NCBI GenBank assembly: GCA_018816765.1
Contig: JAHIUX010000008.1
Span: 113,964-172,984, forward strand
DNA from: Bacteroidota bacterium
GTDB lineage: Bacteria > Bacteroidota > Bacteroidia > Bacteroidales > F082
Direction: 5' to 3'
Length of the DNA: 59,021 nt
Shown piece by piece: positions 18,235 to 27,545 of the stretch (position 1 is the stretch's first letter; each line of letters begins with the position of its first letter). The notes below the pieces were generated by a model. The model worked only from the letters and a program-made list of their open reading frames with translations, was not told the DNA's origin and did not search any database. Position numbers and translations under genes: made by a program.

Positions 18235-21159
18235 TTAAAAGTTTATCAGGTAATTAATCAGGTTTTCTTCCCTGTCGAGGTTTAACTTCTTACGTAGCCT
18301 GTAGCGCCCGATCTCAACCCCACGGACCGAAATATTCATCAGCGGAGCAATTTCCTTGGTCGACAGGTTCATCTTTAGGTAGGCACAAAGGCGCAGTTCT
18401 TTTGGCGAAAGGTCCTGGTGTTTTTCCTTCAGCCGGCTGATGAAATCCTGGTGCACATCATCGAAATAATCATCGAATACTTCCTGAAACTTTTCGTTTT
18501 TAAGTTCCTTGTTGATTTTGTTGATGACCATTTCGATCTCAGCCTTGTTTGATTTGCTTAAATTGCTGTCTATTAAAGTGTTTAGCTGAAACTTGATGCC
18601 ATTTAGGATCTTGTTTTTATGAATCAGGTGTAAGGTAGTGTTGGCAAGTTCCTTATTTTTATGGCTTACCTGCGTCTGCAAGCTTTCGTTACGCAGGTGG
18701 ATGATTTCTTTTTCAGCCAGCAGCGACTTTTCGCGATAGATCACTTCCTGTTGGGCCATCTTTTTTTCATGCTTTTCCTTTTCGCGCAGCTGTGTCCGGT
18801 TTATCCTTCTTCTGATAAACACGATGTTCCCGGCGAGGATTAACAGGAAGAGTATCGAAAACAGTACGTAAGCGAGCCCTGAGCGGTAAAACGGCGGATT
18901 TACCTCAAAAGCAAAGGTGTACACCTTGTCGTCGACCTGGTTGATATTGCTCACCTTAACCTCAAAAAGATAATTTCCTTCGGGTAGGTTGGTGTATTCC
19001 TTGAAACTGTTTTTATCCGGAACTGACCAGTTTTGCTCGAATCCGATCAGGCGATAGGAAAAAACCGTACTACCGGCTGCATCATATGCGGGATTTGCAA
19101 ACCTGAAAGAGACATTGTTGAGTTCAAAGGGCACAGCATAGCGCTTTTGTTCCTGCGTTGCGGAATTGTTCAGCGGCGGATTGTAAATTACCCTGGAGCT
19201 GTCAGCGCTGCTGAAAATAATTTCCCTGAAATACACAGGCTCCTCCTTGTGATAGTCCTTTTTGAAATAAGGATCATAATGCAACAGACCTTTCTGCGAG
19301 CCGATGAACACATTGCGGCTGTCGTTGATGTACAGGTTTTCATATGACTCGATCAACAGGGGATTAATGCGGTTGTACGGGGCTGTAATATTGGTGTAAG
19401 TGCCATCTTCGAGCAGGCGCATAATGCCCATGCGGCCAAAGGCAAAATACCAGATATTGCCGAATTCATCCGGAAAGAGGTTGTCGATGGCCGGCTGTTC
19501 CGTGAAAATGAGGTTGTATTTCACTGATTTTACAAAGGTCTTGCGCTCAGTCTGAAATTCATAAAACCCACTTTTTGTACTGAATACCAAATCTTTATTG
19601 ATGCGATGGACATTGTAAGGAAGTTCGGGAGGAAGCCCGTTTTCTTTGTCGTAAAGCACCACTTCGGCAGCACCGGACAGGTCAGGCTTTAGTGTTACCC
19701 TGAACAAGCCCCGGTAGCCATGCGCAATCCAGAGCACGTTGTCCTTGTCTTCAACAATTGTCCTGCTTGATTCTTCAAAACCGGCAATGTTGAGTGACTT
19801 CTGCCAGCTATTGTTATTGCGGACGAATAGCACCAAACCGCTATAAGTGCCGGCAATGATGGTATCCGAATTTCCCATATGCCTAATGAAGGTCCAGTAA
19901 CCCCTGTCGTCAGCAATTTTGACGGCCTTGTATCCCTTGACCTCAAAACACCCAAAGTTGTGGCCGCAGAACAAATGGCCGTCAATAACTGAGAGCTTCC
20001 ACACCTGGCCCTCTGTTCCGGCAATAAGGCTGAAATCCGGATTTGCCGAACGCGTATTGTCGAGCTGAAGCAGGTCCGAAACAAACAATCCCTGATTGGT
20101 GCCAACATAGAGCTTTCCGTCGAAAACAACCGAGGTGTAAGTGCTTTCGATATGATAATTGTAGTCGAAAATCGATAGTGGCGAGTTGATTTCGAGGTAA
20201 TCGAGGCCGTTGTCGAGTCCAAGCCAGAGGTTGCCCTGCCTGTCCTCGAAAAGACTCAGTATGGTGTTGTTGAGCAATCCCTTAAAACGGTTAATGTGCT
20301 GCAAAATTTCACCTCTGCTGTTTGAAAGGTACACCCCGTTTTGGATCGAACCGAAAGCGAAATTGCCACTGCCAAGCCTGATACCAGAGAACACAATATT
20401 ATCAATCAGTTCTTCATTCACCCTTGTTTTCCAGGGTGTAAGCGTGTTGCCATCAAACAGGTAAAGGCCTTTATTCACAAAACCAATCAGCAATTGCTTG
20501 TCATCGAACTGCATGATGCACCTGACTTCGTTGTTGCTAAACAAAGGATCGTTGCTCGCCAGCGACAAATGTCCGTTTTTCAATATAAACAGTCCCTGTC
20601 CAATATCGACGATGTAGATTTTATTGCCTACAGTGTAGGAATGGCCAAAATTCTTATGTGGCTCAATGACCTCAAGCTTGTTGTTGTGATAGATAAATAT
20701 GTATTTAAATGACTGAAATACAATACCATGACTTGTTTTATGTATTTTCCAGATCTCATCGAACAACTGAAACGCCTCGGGAACCAAAGCTGACAAGGAA
20801 TGGTAGTTTAGTTTTCCGCTATCGTCAGGGGCAAAATAGCCAAACTGTTCAAAAGCACCAACGAAAATGGTATCACCGACAGCCAATACCGACCTGACTA
20901 TGGTGTTGTTCGGAATAGGCATGAGTGTCCAGTGCTGACCATCGAATTCAATAAGCCCGTCGTTATTTGCAATATAGATAAACCCTTTCTGATTCTGTGC
21001 AAGTGCCCAGTTTTGCGTTCCTGCCTTATATACTGAGCGGGGATAGTTGGTGATCAGTGGTAGTCCGAATTTCTTGATTTCGGAACCATAACTCAATGAA
21101 GGCACGATAAGAATCATCGCTAACAGCGAAACAGCCAATGCATAAGCAAATCCTCTCAT
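18235..21159 (-). CDS. Periplasmic beta-propeller/Y_Y_Y sensor with transmembrane helix and LuxR-type HTH output
   Basis: About 974 residues from the ATG at 21159 (a GTG at 21183 is possible), beginning with a signal peptide (MRGFAYALAVSLLAMILIVPS). Residues about 40-660 contain Reg_prop-type propeller repeats (GFIYIANNDGLIEFDGQHW, ILSLFEDRQGNLWLGLDNGL). About 680-755 is a Y_Y_Y domain (SYRLIGFEQNWS, YTNLPEGNYLFEVKVSN). A single membrane helix (about 762-782) leads to a coiled coil and a C-terminal helix-turn-helix (LSPKELRLCAYLKMNLSTKEIAPLM). The layout matches Bacteroidota 'triple tyrosine' one-component membrane regulators. There is no histidine kinase or receiver domain. It would bind an envelope ligand and regulate genes directly. 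The barrel/lipoprotein pair upstream on the same strand is a possible target. Confidence 0.85.
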   Translation of the reverse strand: MRGFAYALAVSLLAMILIVPSLSYGSEIKKFGLPLITNYPRSVYKAGTQNWALAQNQKGFIYIANNDGLIEFDGQHWTLMPIPNNTIVRSVLAVGDTIFVGAFEQFGYFAPDDSGKLNYHSLSALVPEAFQLFDEIWKIHKTSHGIVFQSFKYIFIYHNNKLEVIEPHKNFGHSYTVGNKIYIVDIGQGLFILKNGHLSLASNDPLFSNNEVRCIMQFDDKQLLIGFVNKGLYLFDGNTLTPWKTRVNEELIDNIVFSGIRLGSGNFAFGSIQNGVYLSNSRGEILQHINRFKGLLNNTILSLFEDRQGNLWLGLDNGLDYLEINSPLSIFDYNYHIESTYTSVVFDGKLYVGTNQGLFVSDLLQLDNTRSANPDFSLIAGTEGQVWKLSVIDGHLFCGHNFGCFEVKGYKAVKIADDRGYWTFIRHMGNSDTIIAGTYSGLVLFVRNNNSWQKSLNIAGFEESSRTIVEDKDNVLWIAHGYRGLFRVTLKPDLSGAAEVVLYDKENGLPPELPYNVHRINKDLVFSTKSGFYEFQTERKTFVKSVKYNLIFTEQPAIDNLFPDEFGNIWYFAFGRMGIMRLLEDGTYTNITAPYNRINPLLIESYENLYINDSRNVFIGSQKGLLHYDPYFKKDYHKEEPVYFREIIFSSADSSRVIYNPPLNNSATQEQKRYAVPFELNNVSFRFANPAYDAAGSTVFSYRLIGFEQNWSVPDKNSFKEYTNLPEGNYLFEVKVSNINQVDDKVYTFAFEVNPPFYRSGLAYVLFSILFLLILAGNIVFIRRRINRTQLREKEKHEKKMAQQEVIYREKSLLAEKEIIHLRNESLQTQVSHKNKELANTTLHLIHKNKILNGIKFQLNTLIDSNLSKSNKAEIEMVINKINKELKNEKFQEVFDDYFDDVHQDFISRLKEKHQDLSPKELRLCAYLKMNLSTKEIAPLMNISVRGVEIGRYRLRKKLNLDREENLINYLINF

Positions 21160-21214
21160 TTTGTTTGTGATTGATACTTTCACCCAAAAATAACAAAATT
21201 ACCAATCAATTGGC

Positions 21215-22192
21215 TTAGGGAAAAACAAGTTTACTATCCGGCTTCGCGAAAGTATGGGTGTAAATTATGCTAAACCCCATGGCATAGCGGTTGCTGATCT
21301 GTTCGCCGAAATAATACCTGTAAATCGGAATGTCCATATACATGGTCAGGTTTAGACCGGAAAGCAAGGCGTATGACAGCTGAGGTGCAAGCACGACCAA
21401 ATGACTGCCTTCGCTGGCCAGGCGCGAATTTGTTGCAGAATGATCGCTGGTCCTGATTTCATTTCGAAGCAGTAAAACAGCTGAAAAACTGTGATACCTC
21501 GCTGATGCGGAAACACTTGTCAGGTGAGCGCTGCCATATTGATAATCATTGTCGTTCTGCCCGAAAAATTCGTAACGATGTTGCAATGCGAAACTGTAGT
21601 TGCGATGCTGCTTAATGGCTTGCAGAAACATTACCCCACCAAAAGCACCTGTAGATGGCTGTGCTTCTGTGGGTAGCTCAATGCCGTTTACTACCATGGG
21701 CTTTCGGCTGAAAGGATAGCGGAAACCCAGCCCGGCATCGATCTCGAACTGGCTCACTGGCTTTACCCAAAGCGCATATTTCCCCAATAACATACCTCCC
21801 GAAAAACCATACCCGTCGGTGGCCAGCTTGTCGAGTTCGGGGTCAGCATAACGGGTGGTTTTCCTGACAAAATATCCAAGCTCGTGCTCAAAGCTCAACC
21901 TGTTTGTGAAGTTGTAAGCAAGGTTAAACGAAGAAAACAAATAGGAAAGTTGATCGTATAATCCATAATTGATCAGCCTTGTACGCTGCCGGAAGTAAGT
22001 TTCGAATAAGCCATATTTCATGCCGTAATTAACCGACAAAGTATGTTTCGAACCAACGCCAGCCAGGCTGGCAGTGCTCACAGGGCTTCCCATCGAGCAA
22101 CATTGTGCACTTAGTTTCGGTGCAAACAGTCCAATAATGACAAGACAGGCCAAAACCATGGCTGCAACGCTGACCGTGGGTTTAATTTTCAT
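21215..22192 (-). CDS. Predicted outer-membrane beta-barrel protein
   Basis: The start is placed at the ATG at 22192 (the frame also has a TTG at 22201), overlapping the end of the upstream lipoprotein gene by 11 bases, which implies translational coupling. A signal peptide (to about LFAPKLSAQ) is followed by a CCSMGSPVS segment. After that come alternating strands rich in Tyr, Phe and Arg (KHTLSVNYGMKYGLFETYF, YSFALQHRYEFFGQNDNDYQYG) to a final aromatic-containing strand. This is the look of a barrel of about 12 strands, similar to proteins loosely annotated as transporters or porins. I do not recognise the specific family. With the Ig-like lipoprotein it forms a two-gene envelope unit. Confidence 0.65.
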   Translation of the reverse strand: MKIKPTVSVAAMVLACLVIIGLFAPKLSAQCCSMGSPVSTASLAGVGSKHTLSVNYGMKYGLFETYFRQRTRLINYGLYDQLSYLFSSFNLAYNFTNRLSFEHELGYFVRKTTRYADPELDKLATDGYGFSGGMLLGKYALWVKPVSQFEIDAGLGFRYPFSRKPMVVNGIELPTEAQPSTGAFGGVMFLQAIKQHRNYSFALQHRYEFFGQNDNDYQYGSAHLTSVSASARYHSFSAVLLLRNEIRTSDHSATNSRLASEGSHLVVLAPQLSYALLSGLNLTMYMDIPIYRYYFGEQISNRYAMGFSIIYTHTFAKPDSKLVFP

Positions 22193-23051
22193 CGCCTTCA
22201 ATTACCTGAATAAACACCTCTTTGAAAGTGCGGTTACCCGATTTGTCTGTTATAGTGCAGGTTACTTTGAACCGGTCGGAATGGCATATTGAAAACTTGA
22301 CCTGAGGACCCTCACCCAAAATATTGGCATCTGGGGTGCAGCGCCATTGGTAACTCAGCCCATCACCATAAGCGGTAGCAATGAGGTCAGAAAAAAGTCC
22401 TTTAACCACAACGTCCGGGTTAGCGACAAGTGATTTAAAAATAGGAAGATCAGTGGCTGTAAGCACGAGTTGCCGGCTTTCGGTGTTACCTAATTTATCG
22501 GTCACTTTGCAATCAATTGTGTACTGTCCGGGGCTGGTGGCAGTAAAAACCGCATTTGCGCCATTAATCTGCATCAGGTCTTCGTTAGCCGACCAGTCAA
22601 ATACTATGTCATCGCCTGTTGCATAGGCTGTTATTGCAATGGGATAATTAAGTGGAACGAGTGTGTCAGTAGCAGCGATGCCAGTGAAAAGCAAATCAGT
22701 GGTAACGGTTACCTGTGTCGACTTGATTATTTCATGCTGGTATTGATCCACCACACGACAGCTGATTTCAGCGTTTCCGGTAACACCTGACCTGAAAACG
22801 GCAACTGAGTCATTGGTTTCAAGGGTGCCTAGATTTGCTGACCATAGGTATTGCAATCCATCGCCTTGTGCCACAAGGCGCAATACCACACTGTCGTGCA
22901 GATTGACAACGGTATTGCTTGTTGTTATGGTGTTTACGATCAGGTCTTTGCGCGTTTTGACAAAGGGGTTTTCATTGTACACAATCTGCTCTTTTGCGCA
23001 AGCGCCTATTAAGATCATCAGCAAAAGGCTGAAAACAAATTGCTTTTTCAT
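22182..23051 (-). CDS. Lipoprotein with three PKD/Ig-like repeats
   Basis: A 289-residue lipoprotein (lipobox LIGACAKEQ). After a short linker it carries three domains of about 80 residues, each with the PKD-like pattern: a strand ending in YLWSANLG, VFDWSANED or SYQWRCTPD, then a 'VTGNAEISCRVVD / PGQYTIDCKVTD / SDRFKVTCTITD' strand. Such domains act as spacers or binding modules on the cell surface. The stop overlaps the start of the beta-barrel gene, suggesting the products work together, for instance as a barrel with a surface-exposed partner. A -7 type box reading TATTTTTG lies at 23079-23072, without a clear upstream TTG. Function unknown. Confidence 0.7.
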   Translation of the reverse strand: MKKQFVFSLLLMILIGACAKEQIVYNENPFVKTRKDLIVNTITTSNTVVNLHDSVVLRLVAQGDGLQYLWSANLGTLETNDSVAVFRSGVTGNAEISCRVVDQYQHEIIKSTQVTVTTDLLFTGIAATDTLVPLNYPIAITAYATGDDIVFDWSANEDLMQINGANAVFTATSPGQYTIDCKVTDKLGNTESRQLVLTATDLPIFKSLVANPDVVVKGLFSDLIATAYGDGLSYQWRCTPDANILGEGPQVKFSICHSDRFKVTCTITDKSGNRTFKEVFIQVIEGDEN

Positions 23052-23190
23052 ATGGGTTGGTTTTAACCCGCCAAAAATAATTATTTATTGCATATAAGTA
23101 AATAAATGCTAAAATAGTCATTCAAATAGAATTCACCTTTTCAGGTGCTTTATTTAAATGGAAAAAACAGTATGATTAAAAGTGGTAGAG

Positions 23191-24726
23191 CTATCGGTCA
23201 ATCGTGGTCAGGTAAATCCTTTTCTGTGCCTGTTGCACGCGTTGATCTGCTTTTTTCATCCCTCGGTAATTCAGCATGATGCCTTTTAAATCTTCCCTGA
23301 TCATGGTGTAACCATATTGCTGATATACCTGCAACTGACCAAAGGGTGCTGTTTGGGCCATCACCTGAATGATTTCTGATCCGAAAGGTGCGTCGCAGAC
23401 AAAAGGCTCCGGATATGTGATTACCTGGTTGGTCATTGATTCATCGACGCGGTAATTGTCAATGAGGAGTGTTTTTGTGCCATCGGCCAGCAGATAGATC
23501 AGTCGGATGTAACAGGATTTGTTTGCTGTGAAGTAGATATTCATGCTGTCGTTGCGCGTGTATACCGGCATATCATTGCCCTTGTTTGTCCAGACATCAA
23601 TATTCAGGTCATCATTTTGCATGTCGCCCTTAGTCAGGTCATTCTGCCGTTGTTTTGCCAGATCAAGGTTTTCGGGTTTGTACTTGATGTTGTGATCCTG
23701 AAGCCATTTAAGCGATATTTTGCCCTCCATCGATGCTGCGATCATTCCCTCGGGTTTTTTGTAAATAGATGTCACCAGTTTGAGCATATCGCCGTCTTCC
23801 CAGTAAGTCCCTGTAACATAATAGCAGTTGTTAGTAGCCACTGAGTTTGCCGGCTTTGAATCAGTTTGGTGAACAAGGAAACCTGAAGTCACCATTTTCT
23901 GCGCCAGGCTACCTGCAAACATGGGAGAAAAGGTGTTTCCTGCGCGGGTGTCCTGAAAACTGAACGATCCCATAAAGACCGGTAAGCCAGCTTTGGTTGG
24001 CTCCAGCTGTTTCGAAAAACCATCTGCGATCAGGAATACGGTTTCGTCCATATTGAATGACCTATTTTTTTCGAGCCCGTTAATGCCGCCCTGAACCCGT
24101 GACTCGAGGTCAACGAGTGCCTGGTTGGCTTCAAGTTTTCCATAAGCGGCCAATACCGAAGCATCCTTTTCCATTAAACGCAGCAAGGGATAACATTGAT
24201 AGAAAGCCAATTGCGCGCGCTCAAGGTGGGCATCAGCCGAAAGCTTTTCAGCACTGGCGATGTGGCCTTCCAGCTTTTGTTTGTTGGCTTCAGCATTTGC
24301 TTCACACTGCAGCAACAGATCAGCGATCTTAATCCAGCTGATGACATAGGCATAGTCTTTTTTATGGTCGATATAGGATTCCGTCTTCAGGCCCGTCAGG
24401 CTGGCTTCCGAAACCGACTGGCTTTTCAGTTTAAAGGCTTCTTCGGTATTGGTATTCACGTTTTCGACCTGATAATTGGCTGAAGTTTGAATATTTATCC
24501 TGATCTGGTCAGCAATATCGGCGCGTGACTGCACAGTGAGGTCGGCGAGCAGCTTGGCCGGATCATCTTTCTTGCTAAAGGATTGTGACTTGAAAGACAC
24601 AAGGAACTTGTTTTCGGGATAGCTGATCTTTCGGGTTTCATAAGATACCCATGCTGGTGCCTGGGCTAAAACACTATTGATGAGCAATAAACAGAAGAAC
24701 CCGAAAAACATTGCTTTTGATTTCAT
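23191..24726 (-). CDS. Secreted LPP20-domain and DUF4384-like protein
   Basis: The start is taken at the ATG at 24726 because it begins a signal peptide (MKSKAMFFGFFCLLLINSVLAQAP); the frame extends upstream without a plausible leader. The mature protein of about 490 residues opens with an LPP20-like domain (PAWVSYETRKISYPENKFLVSF, then ADLTVQSRADIADQIRINIQ and DYAYVISWIKIADLL), followed by helical repeats. Residues about 380-480 resemble DUF4384 (VYTRNDSMNIYFTANKSCYIRLIYLLADGTKTLL, ITYPEPFVCDAPFGSEIIQVMAQT). Such proteins occur in the envelope of Bacteroidota and Proteobacteria and their roles are poorly known. Single gene, no clear partner. Confidence 0.65.
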   Translation of the reverse strand: MKSKAMFFGFFCLLLINSVLAQAPAWVSYETRKISYPENKFLVSFKSQSFSKKDDPAKLLADLTVQSRADIADQIRINIQTSANYQVENVNTNTEEAFKLKSQSVSEASLTGLKTESYIDHKKDYAYVISWIKIADLLLQCEANAEANKQKLEGHIASAEKLSADAHLERAQLAFYQCYPLLRLMEKDASVLAAYGKLEANQALVDLESRVQGGINGLEKNRSFNMDETVFLIADGFSKQLEPTKAGLPVFMGSFSFQDTRAGNTFSPMFAGSLAQKMVTSGFLVHQTDSKPANSVATNNCYYVTGTYWEDGDMLKLVTSIYKKPEGMIAASMEGKISLKWLQDHNIKYKPENLDLAKQRQNDLTKGDMQNDDLNIDVWTNKGNDMPVYTRNDSMNIYFTANKSCYIRLIYLLADGTKTLLIDNYRVDESMTNQVITYPEPFVCDAPFGSEIIQVMAQTAPFGQLQVYQQYGYTMIREDLKGIMLNYRGMKKADQRVQQAQKRIYLTTIDR

Positions 24727-24919
24727 AGGAACTGGTTTAAGGGTTGTTGTTAGGCTTAAAACAATAGAAGCAGTAAAGTTACTAAGGCAGACTGATTTTT
24801 CAACAAGCAGACAAAAAAAATAGCTGGATAAACCTAAAACCTGATCGTCAACAGCTTCATTTTTCAATTTATAACGATTCTAAATTTTGAAATTGCGTCG
24901 GGGTTCAGGAAAAACAATA

Positions 24920-24927
24920 TACTTTTG
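24920..24927 (+). promoter_or_regulatory. Candidate -7 promoter box for the hydrogenase operon
   Basis: TACTTTTG matches TAnnTTTG exactly, about 64 bases before the hoxF ATG at 24991. The nearest upstream TTG (24893-24895) lies 24 bases away, slightly beyond the usual spacing, so the call is weak. Confidence 0.3.
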
Positions 24928-24990
24928 CTGTTAATTAATTCACAACTAGGTTTTATTCTTGATATTGAACCAAAAATAAATGCTTTATTC

Positions 24991-26799
24991 ATGAAAAACA
25001 CTGTTAAACAAATCGTTGAAAAGTATGGAAACGATAAAACGAGGCTCATGGACATCCTTATTGATACCCAGGAAACCTTTGGTTTTATCGGTCAGGAGGC
25101 TGTTGAACTTCTGGCTCACCAGCTTGGTATGTCACAGGTTGATGTAAACCAGACCATCAGTTTTTATCATTTCTTCAGTACGAAACCAAGAGGCGAATAC
25201 GCCATTTATCTGAATGATAGTGCTGTGGCTCATATGTTTGGCCGTCAAGCCGTCAAAGAAGCTTTTGAAAAAGAAGTTGGAATTAAGTTTGGCGAAGTGA
25301 CTGCTGATGGAAAAATTGGCCTGTTCAACACCGCATGTATCGGTATGAATGACCAGGAACCTGCTGCCATCATCAACAACAAAGTGTTTACCCGCCTCAC
25401 TCCTTACCGGGTGCGCGAAATCATCAAACACATTCGCGAAGGCCGTAAAGTTGAAGGCCTGATCAATGAAAGCTTTGGTGATGGTAAAAACCAGCTACCC
25501 AGCCTGCGCGCCATGGTTTCGAGCAACATCAGGAGAAAAGGTATGATTCTTTCCGACGATTATGTGTATGGATCAGTTACCAGGGATATCCTTCCCAAAA
25601 TGTCACCTGAGGCCGTAATTGCTGAAATTAAACACAGCCATATCCGCGGCCGTGGCGGTGCCGGATTCCCCACCGGACTGAAGTGGGAATTCTGCCGTCG
25701 CGCCAAGGGCGAAAAACATTTTGTATTGTGTAACGCCGACGAAGGTGAACCTGGCACCTTTAAGGACAGGGTTATCCTGACCGAGAAACCAGAACTGGTA
25801 TTCGAAGGCATGACAATCGCCGGATATGCCATTGGCAGCGATGAAGGGGTTTTATACCTCCGTTATGAATACCGGTATATGAAAGAATACCTGGAGCAGG
25901 TGCTGGCAAAAATGCGTGCAGAAAACCAGCTCGGAAAGAATATTGGCGGAATCGAAGGATTTGATTTCGACATCCGCATTCAGTTTGGCGCCGGCGCATA
26001 TGTGTGTGGCGAGGAATCAGCACTGATCGAATCGCTCGAAGGCAAACGCGGCGAACCCCGCGACAAACCACCGTTCCCTGTTGAAAAAGGCTACCTTAAT
26101 CAACCAACAATCATCAACAATGTGGAAACCTTTGCTACGGCTGTGCGCATCGTGCAAAACGGAGGTGAGTGGTTTACCCAGTTTGGTACAGAGGACTCAA
26201 CCGGAACCAAAATACTGAGTATTTCGGGCGACTGTATGTTCCCGGGTGTATACGAAGTAAACTGGGGATTCAATGTGGCCGATATGCTCAATATGGTTGG
26301 CGCTTACGATGTTCAGGGTGTACAGGTTGGTGGTCCATCAGGTACCCTCATCGGACCCGATGAGTTTCACCGTACCCTGGGTTATTCTGACCTTTCGACT
26401 GGAGGTTCAATGATTATTTTTGGTAGACAGCGTAATTTGCTCAAAGATGTGGTGCTCAATTTCATGGAGTTCTTCATCGAAGAATCGTGTGGTTCATGCA
26501 GCACCTGCCGCAATATGACCCAGGTAATGACCAATAAGCTGAAGAAGATACTGAATGGAAAAGGTGTAGCCAAAGACCTCGACGACCTGAAACAATGGGG
26601 TAAGGTGCTGCAGGCAAGCCGTTGCGGACTTGGTCAAACAGCCGGCAACCCAATCATCAGCAGCCTGAAGAACTTTGCACCACTGTATGATGCATTGATC
26701 CAGAAAGACAAGGATTTTGACGAAGGCTTCGACCTGGTGGCTTCAGTGCAGAATTCATGCAAATATGTTGGCCGTGTGCCCAACTTTAACCATCATTAA
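24991..26799 (+). CDS. hoxF: NAD-linked [NiFe]-hydrogenase diaphorase subunit HoxF (NuoE-NuoF fusion)
   Basis: 602 residues from the ATG at 24991; the longer open frame starts at 24925 without a sensible leader. Residues about 1-150 are NuoE-like but hold only one Cys (Cys116, NTACIG), so the usual four-Cys [2Fe-2S] site is not present there. Residues about 195-602 are NuoF-like: FMN/NADH loop GRGGAGFPTG at 220-229, GAGAYVCGEESALIESLEG near 333-351, and [4Fe-4S] Cys500, Cys503, Cys506 and Cys545 (ESCGSCSTCR and SRCGLGQ). HoxF oxidises or reduces NAD(H) and passes electrons to HoxU. It is the first gene of hoxFUYHW, placing the enzyme in group 3d-type bidirectional cytoplasmic hydrogenases. 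Confidence 0.93.
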   Translation: MKNTVKQIVEKYGNDKTRLMDILIDTQETFGFIGQEAVELLAHQLGMSQVDVNQTISFYHFFSTKPRGEYAIYLNDSAVAHMFGRQAVKEAFEKEVGIKFGEVTADGKIGLFNTACIGMNDQEPAAIINNKVFTRLTPYRVREIIKHIREGRKVEGLINESFGDGKNQLPSLRAMVSSNIRRKGMILSDDYVYGSVTRDILPKMSPEAVIAEIKHSHIRGRGGAGFPTGLKWEFCRRAKGEKHFVLCNADEGEPGTFKDRVILTEKPELVFEGMTIAGYAIGSDEGVLYLRYEYRYMKEYLEQVLAKMRAENQLGKNIGGIEGFDFDIRIQFGAGAYVCGEESALIESLEGKRGEPRDKPPFPVEKGYLNQPTIINNVETFATAVRIVQNGGEWFTQFGTEDSTGTKILSISGDCMFPGVYEVNWGFNVADMLNMVGAYDVQGVQVGGPSGTLIGPDEFHRTLGYSDLSTGGSMIIFGRQRNLLKDVVLNFMEFFIEESCGSCSTCRNMTQVMTNKLKKILNGKGVAKDLDDLKQWGKVLQASRCGLGQTAGNPIISSLKNFAPLYDALIQKDKDFDEGFDLVASVQNSCKYVGRVPNFNHH

Positions 26800-26832
26800 G
26801 TTATAACCATCAAAACAGTAAAATCATCCGAT

Positions 26833-27528
26833 ATGAGTAACCTGATAAAATTCAAAATAGATGGCGTTGAGTGCATGACCGAACGCGGTAAGTTCATCGT
26901 TGAGGCTGCACTCGAAAACGGGATTTTTATCCCAACCCTGTGCAATATGCCCGGCGTAAAACCCAAGGGATCATGCCGCATCTGTACCGTAAAAATCAAT
27001 GGCCGCTTAATGACTTCCTGCACCACACCTGTGGCCGACGGGATGGAGATTGAAAGCAACAGTGCCGAAATCAACGAGCTCCGCAAATCCATCGTCGAAC
27101 TGCTGTTTGTGAGCGGTAACCATTTTTGCCCCGCTTGCGAAAAGAGCGGAAACTGCGAGCTGCAGGCCCTGGGATATTATTACCAGATGATGGTGCCCAG
27201 GTATCCGTATGAGTTTCCTCTGCGCGAAGTCGATGCTTCATCACCACACATCATCAAGGACCAAAACCGCTGCATTTTGTGTAAACGCTGCATCAAAACC
27301 ATCAAGGACGAAGAGGGCAAGTCATTCTTCGCCTTCCACGACCGTGGCCATCGCCTGGAAGTCGTTCTCGACAAGGAAATGGGAAGCCAGATGAGCGAAG
27401 CTTTGGCCGAAGAAGCCATGAAAAATTGCCCGGTTGGTTCCATCCTGAAGAAAGAAAAAGGATTCAACCAGGCCATCGGCAGCCGGAAATTCGACAAGAA
27501 AGCCATTGGAAGTGATGTTAAACTTTAA
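26833..27528 (+). CDS. hoxU: Hydrogenase diaphorase iron-sulfur subunit HoxU
   Basis: 231 residues matching the N-terminal part of NuoG. Clusters read in order: a plant-type [2Fe-2S] site (TLCNMPGVKPKGSCRIC and TSCTTP), the His/Cys [4Fe-4S] site GNHFCPACEKSGNCELQ, and a further [4Fe-4S] site DQNRCILCKRCIKT with the distal Cys in KNCPVGS. HoxU carries electrons between the HoxF flavin and the HoxY/HoxH hydrogenase module. It follows hoxF by 33 bases and precedes hoxY by 17. Length is normal for HoxU. Confidence 0.94.
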   Translation: MSNLIKFKIDGVECMTERGKFIVEAALENGIFIPTLCNMPGVKPKGSCRICTVKINGRLMTSCTTPVADGMEIESNSAEINELRKSIVELLFVSGNHFCPACEKSGNCELQALGYYYQMMVPRYPYEFPLREVDASSPHIIKDQNRCILCKRCIKTIKDEEGKSFFAFHDRGHRLEVVLDKEMGSQMSEALAEEAMKNCPVGSILKKEKGFNQAIGSRKFDKKAIGSDVKL

Positions 27529-27545
27529 ACAAGGAGAAACAAGTT

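Noticed and set aside
19695-20222. 175-codon minus-strand frame
   Set aside because: Second frame within the Y_Y_Y regulator; Ser/Thr/Arg-rich with no domain.
18235-21159. Hybrid two-component regulator (HTCS)
   Set aside because: There is no histidine kinase, receiver or AraC domain between the membrane helix and the HTH.
24991-27528. Complex I fragment (nuoEFG)
   Set aside because: The following genes are hydrogenase small and large subunits with complete Ni-binding motifs, so these are hoxF and hoxU.
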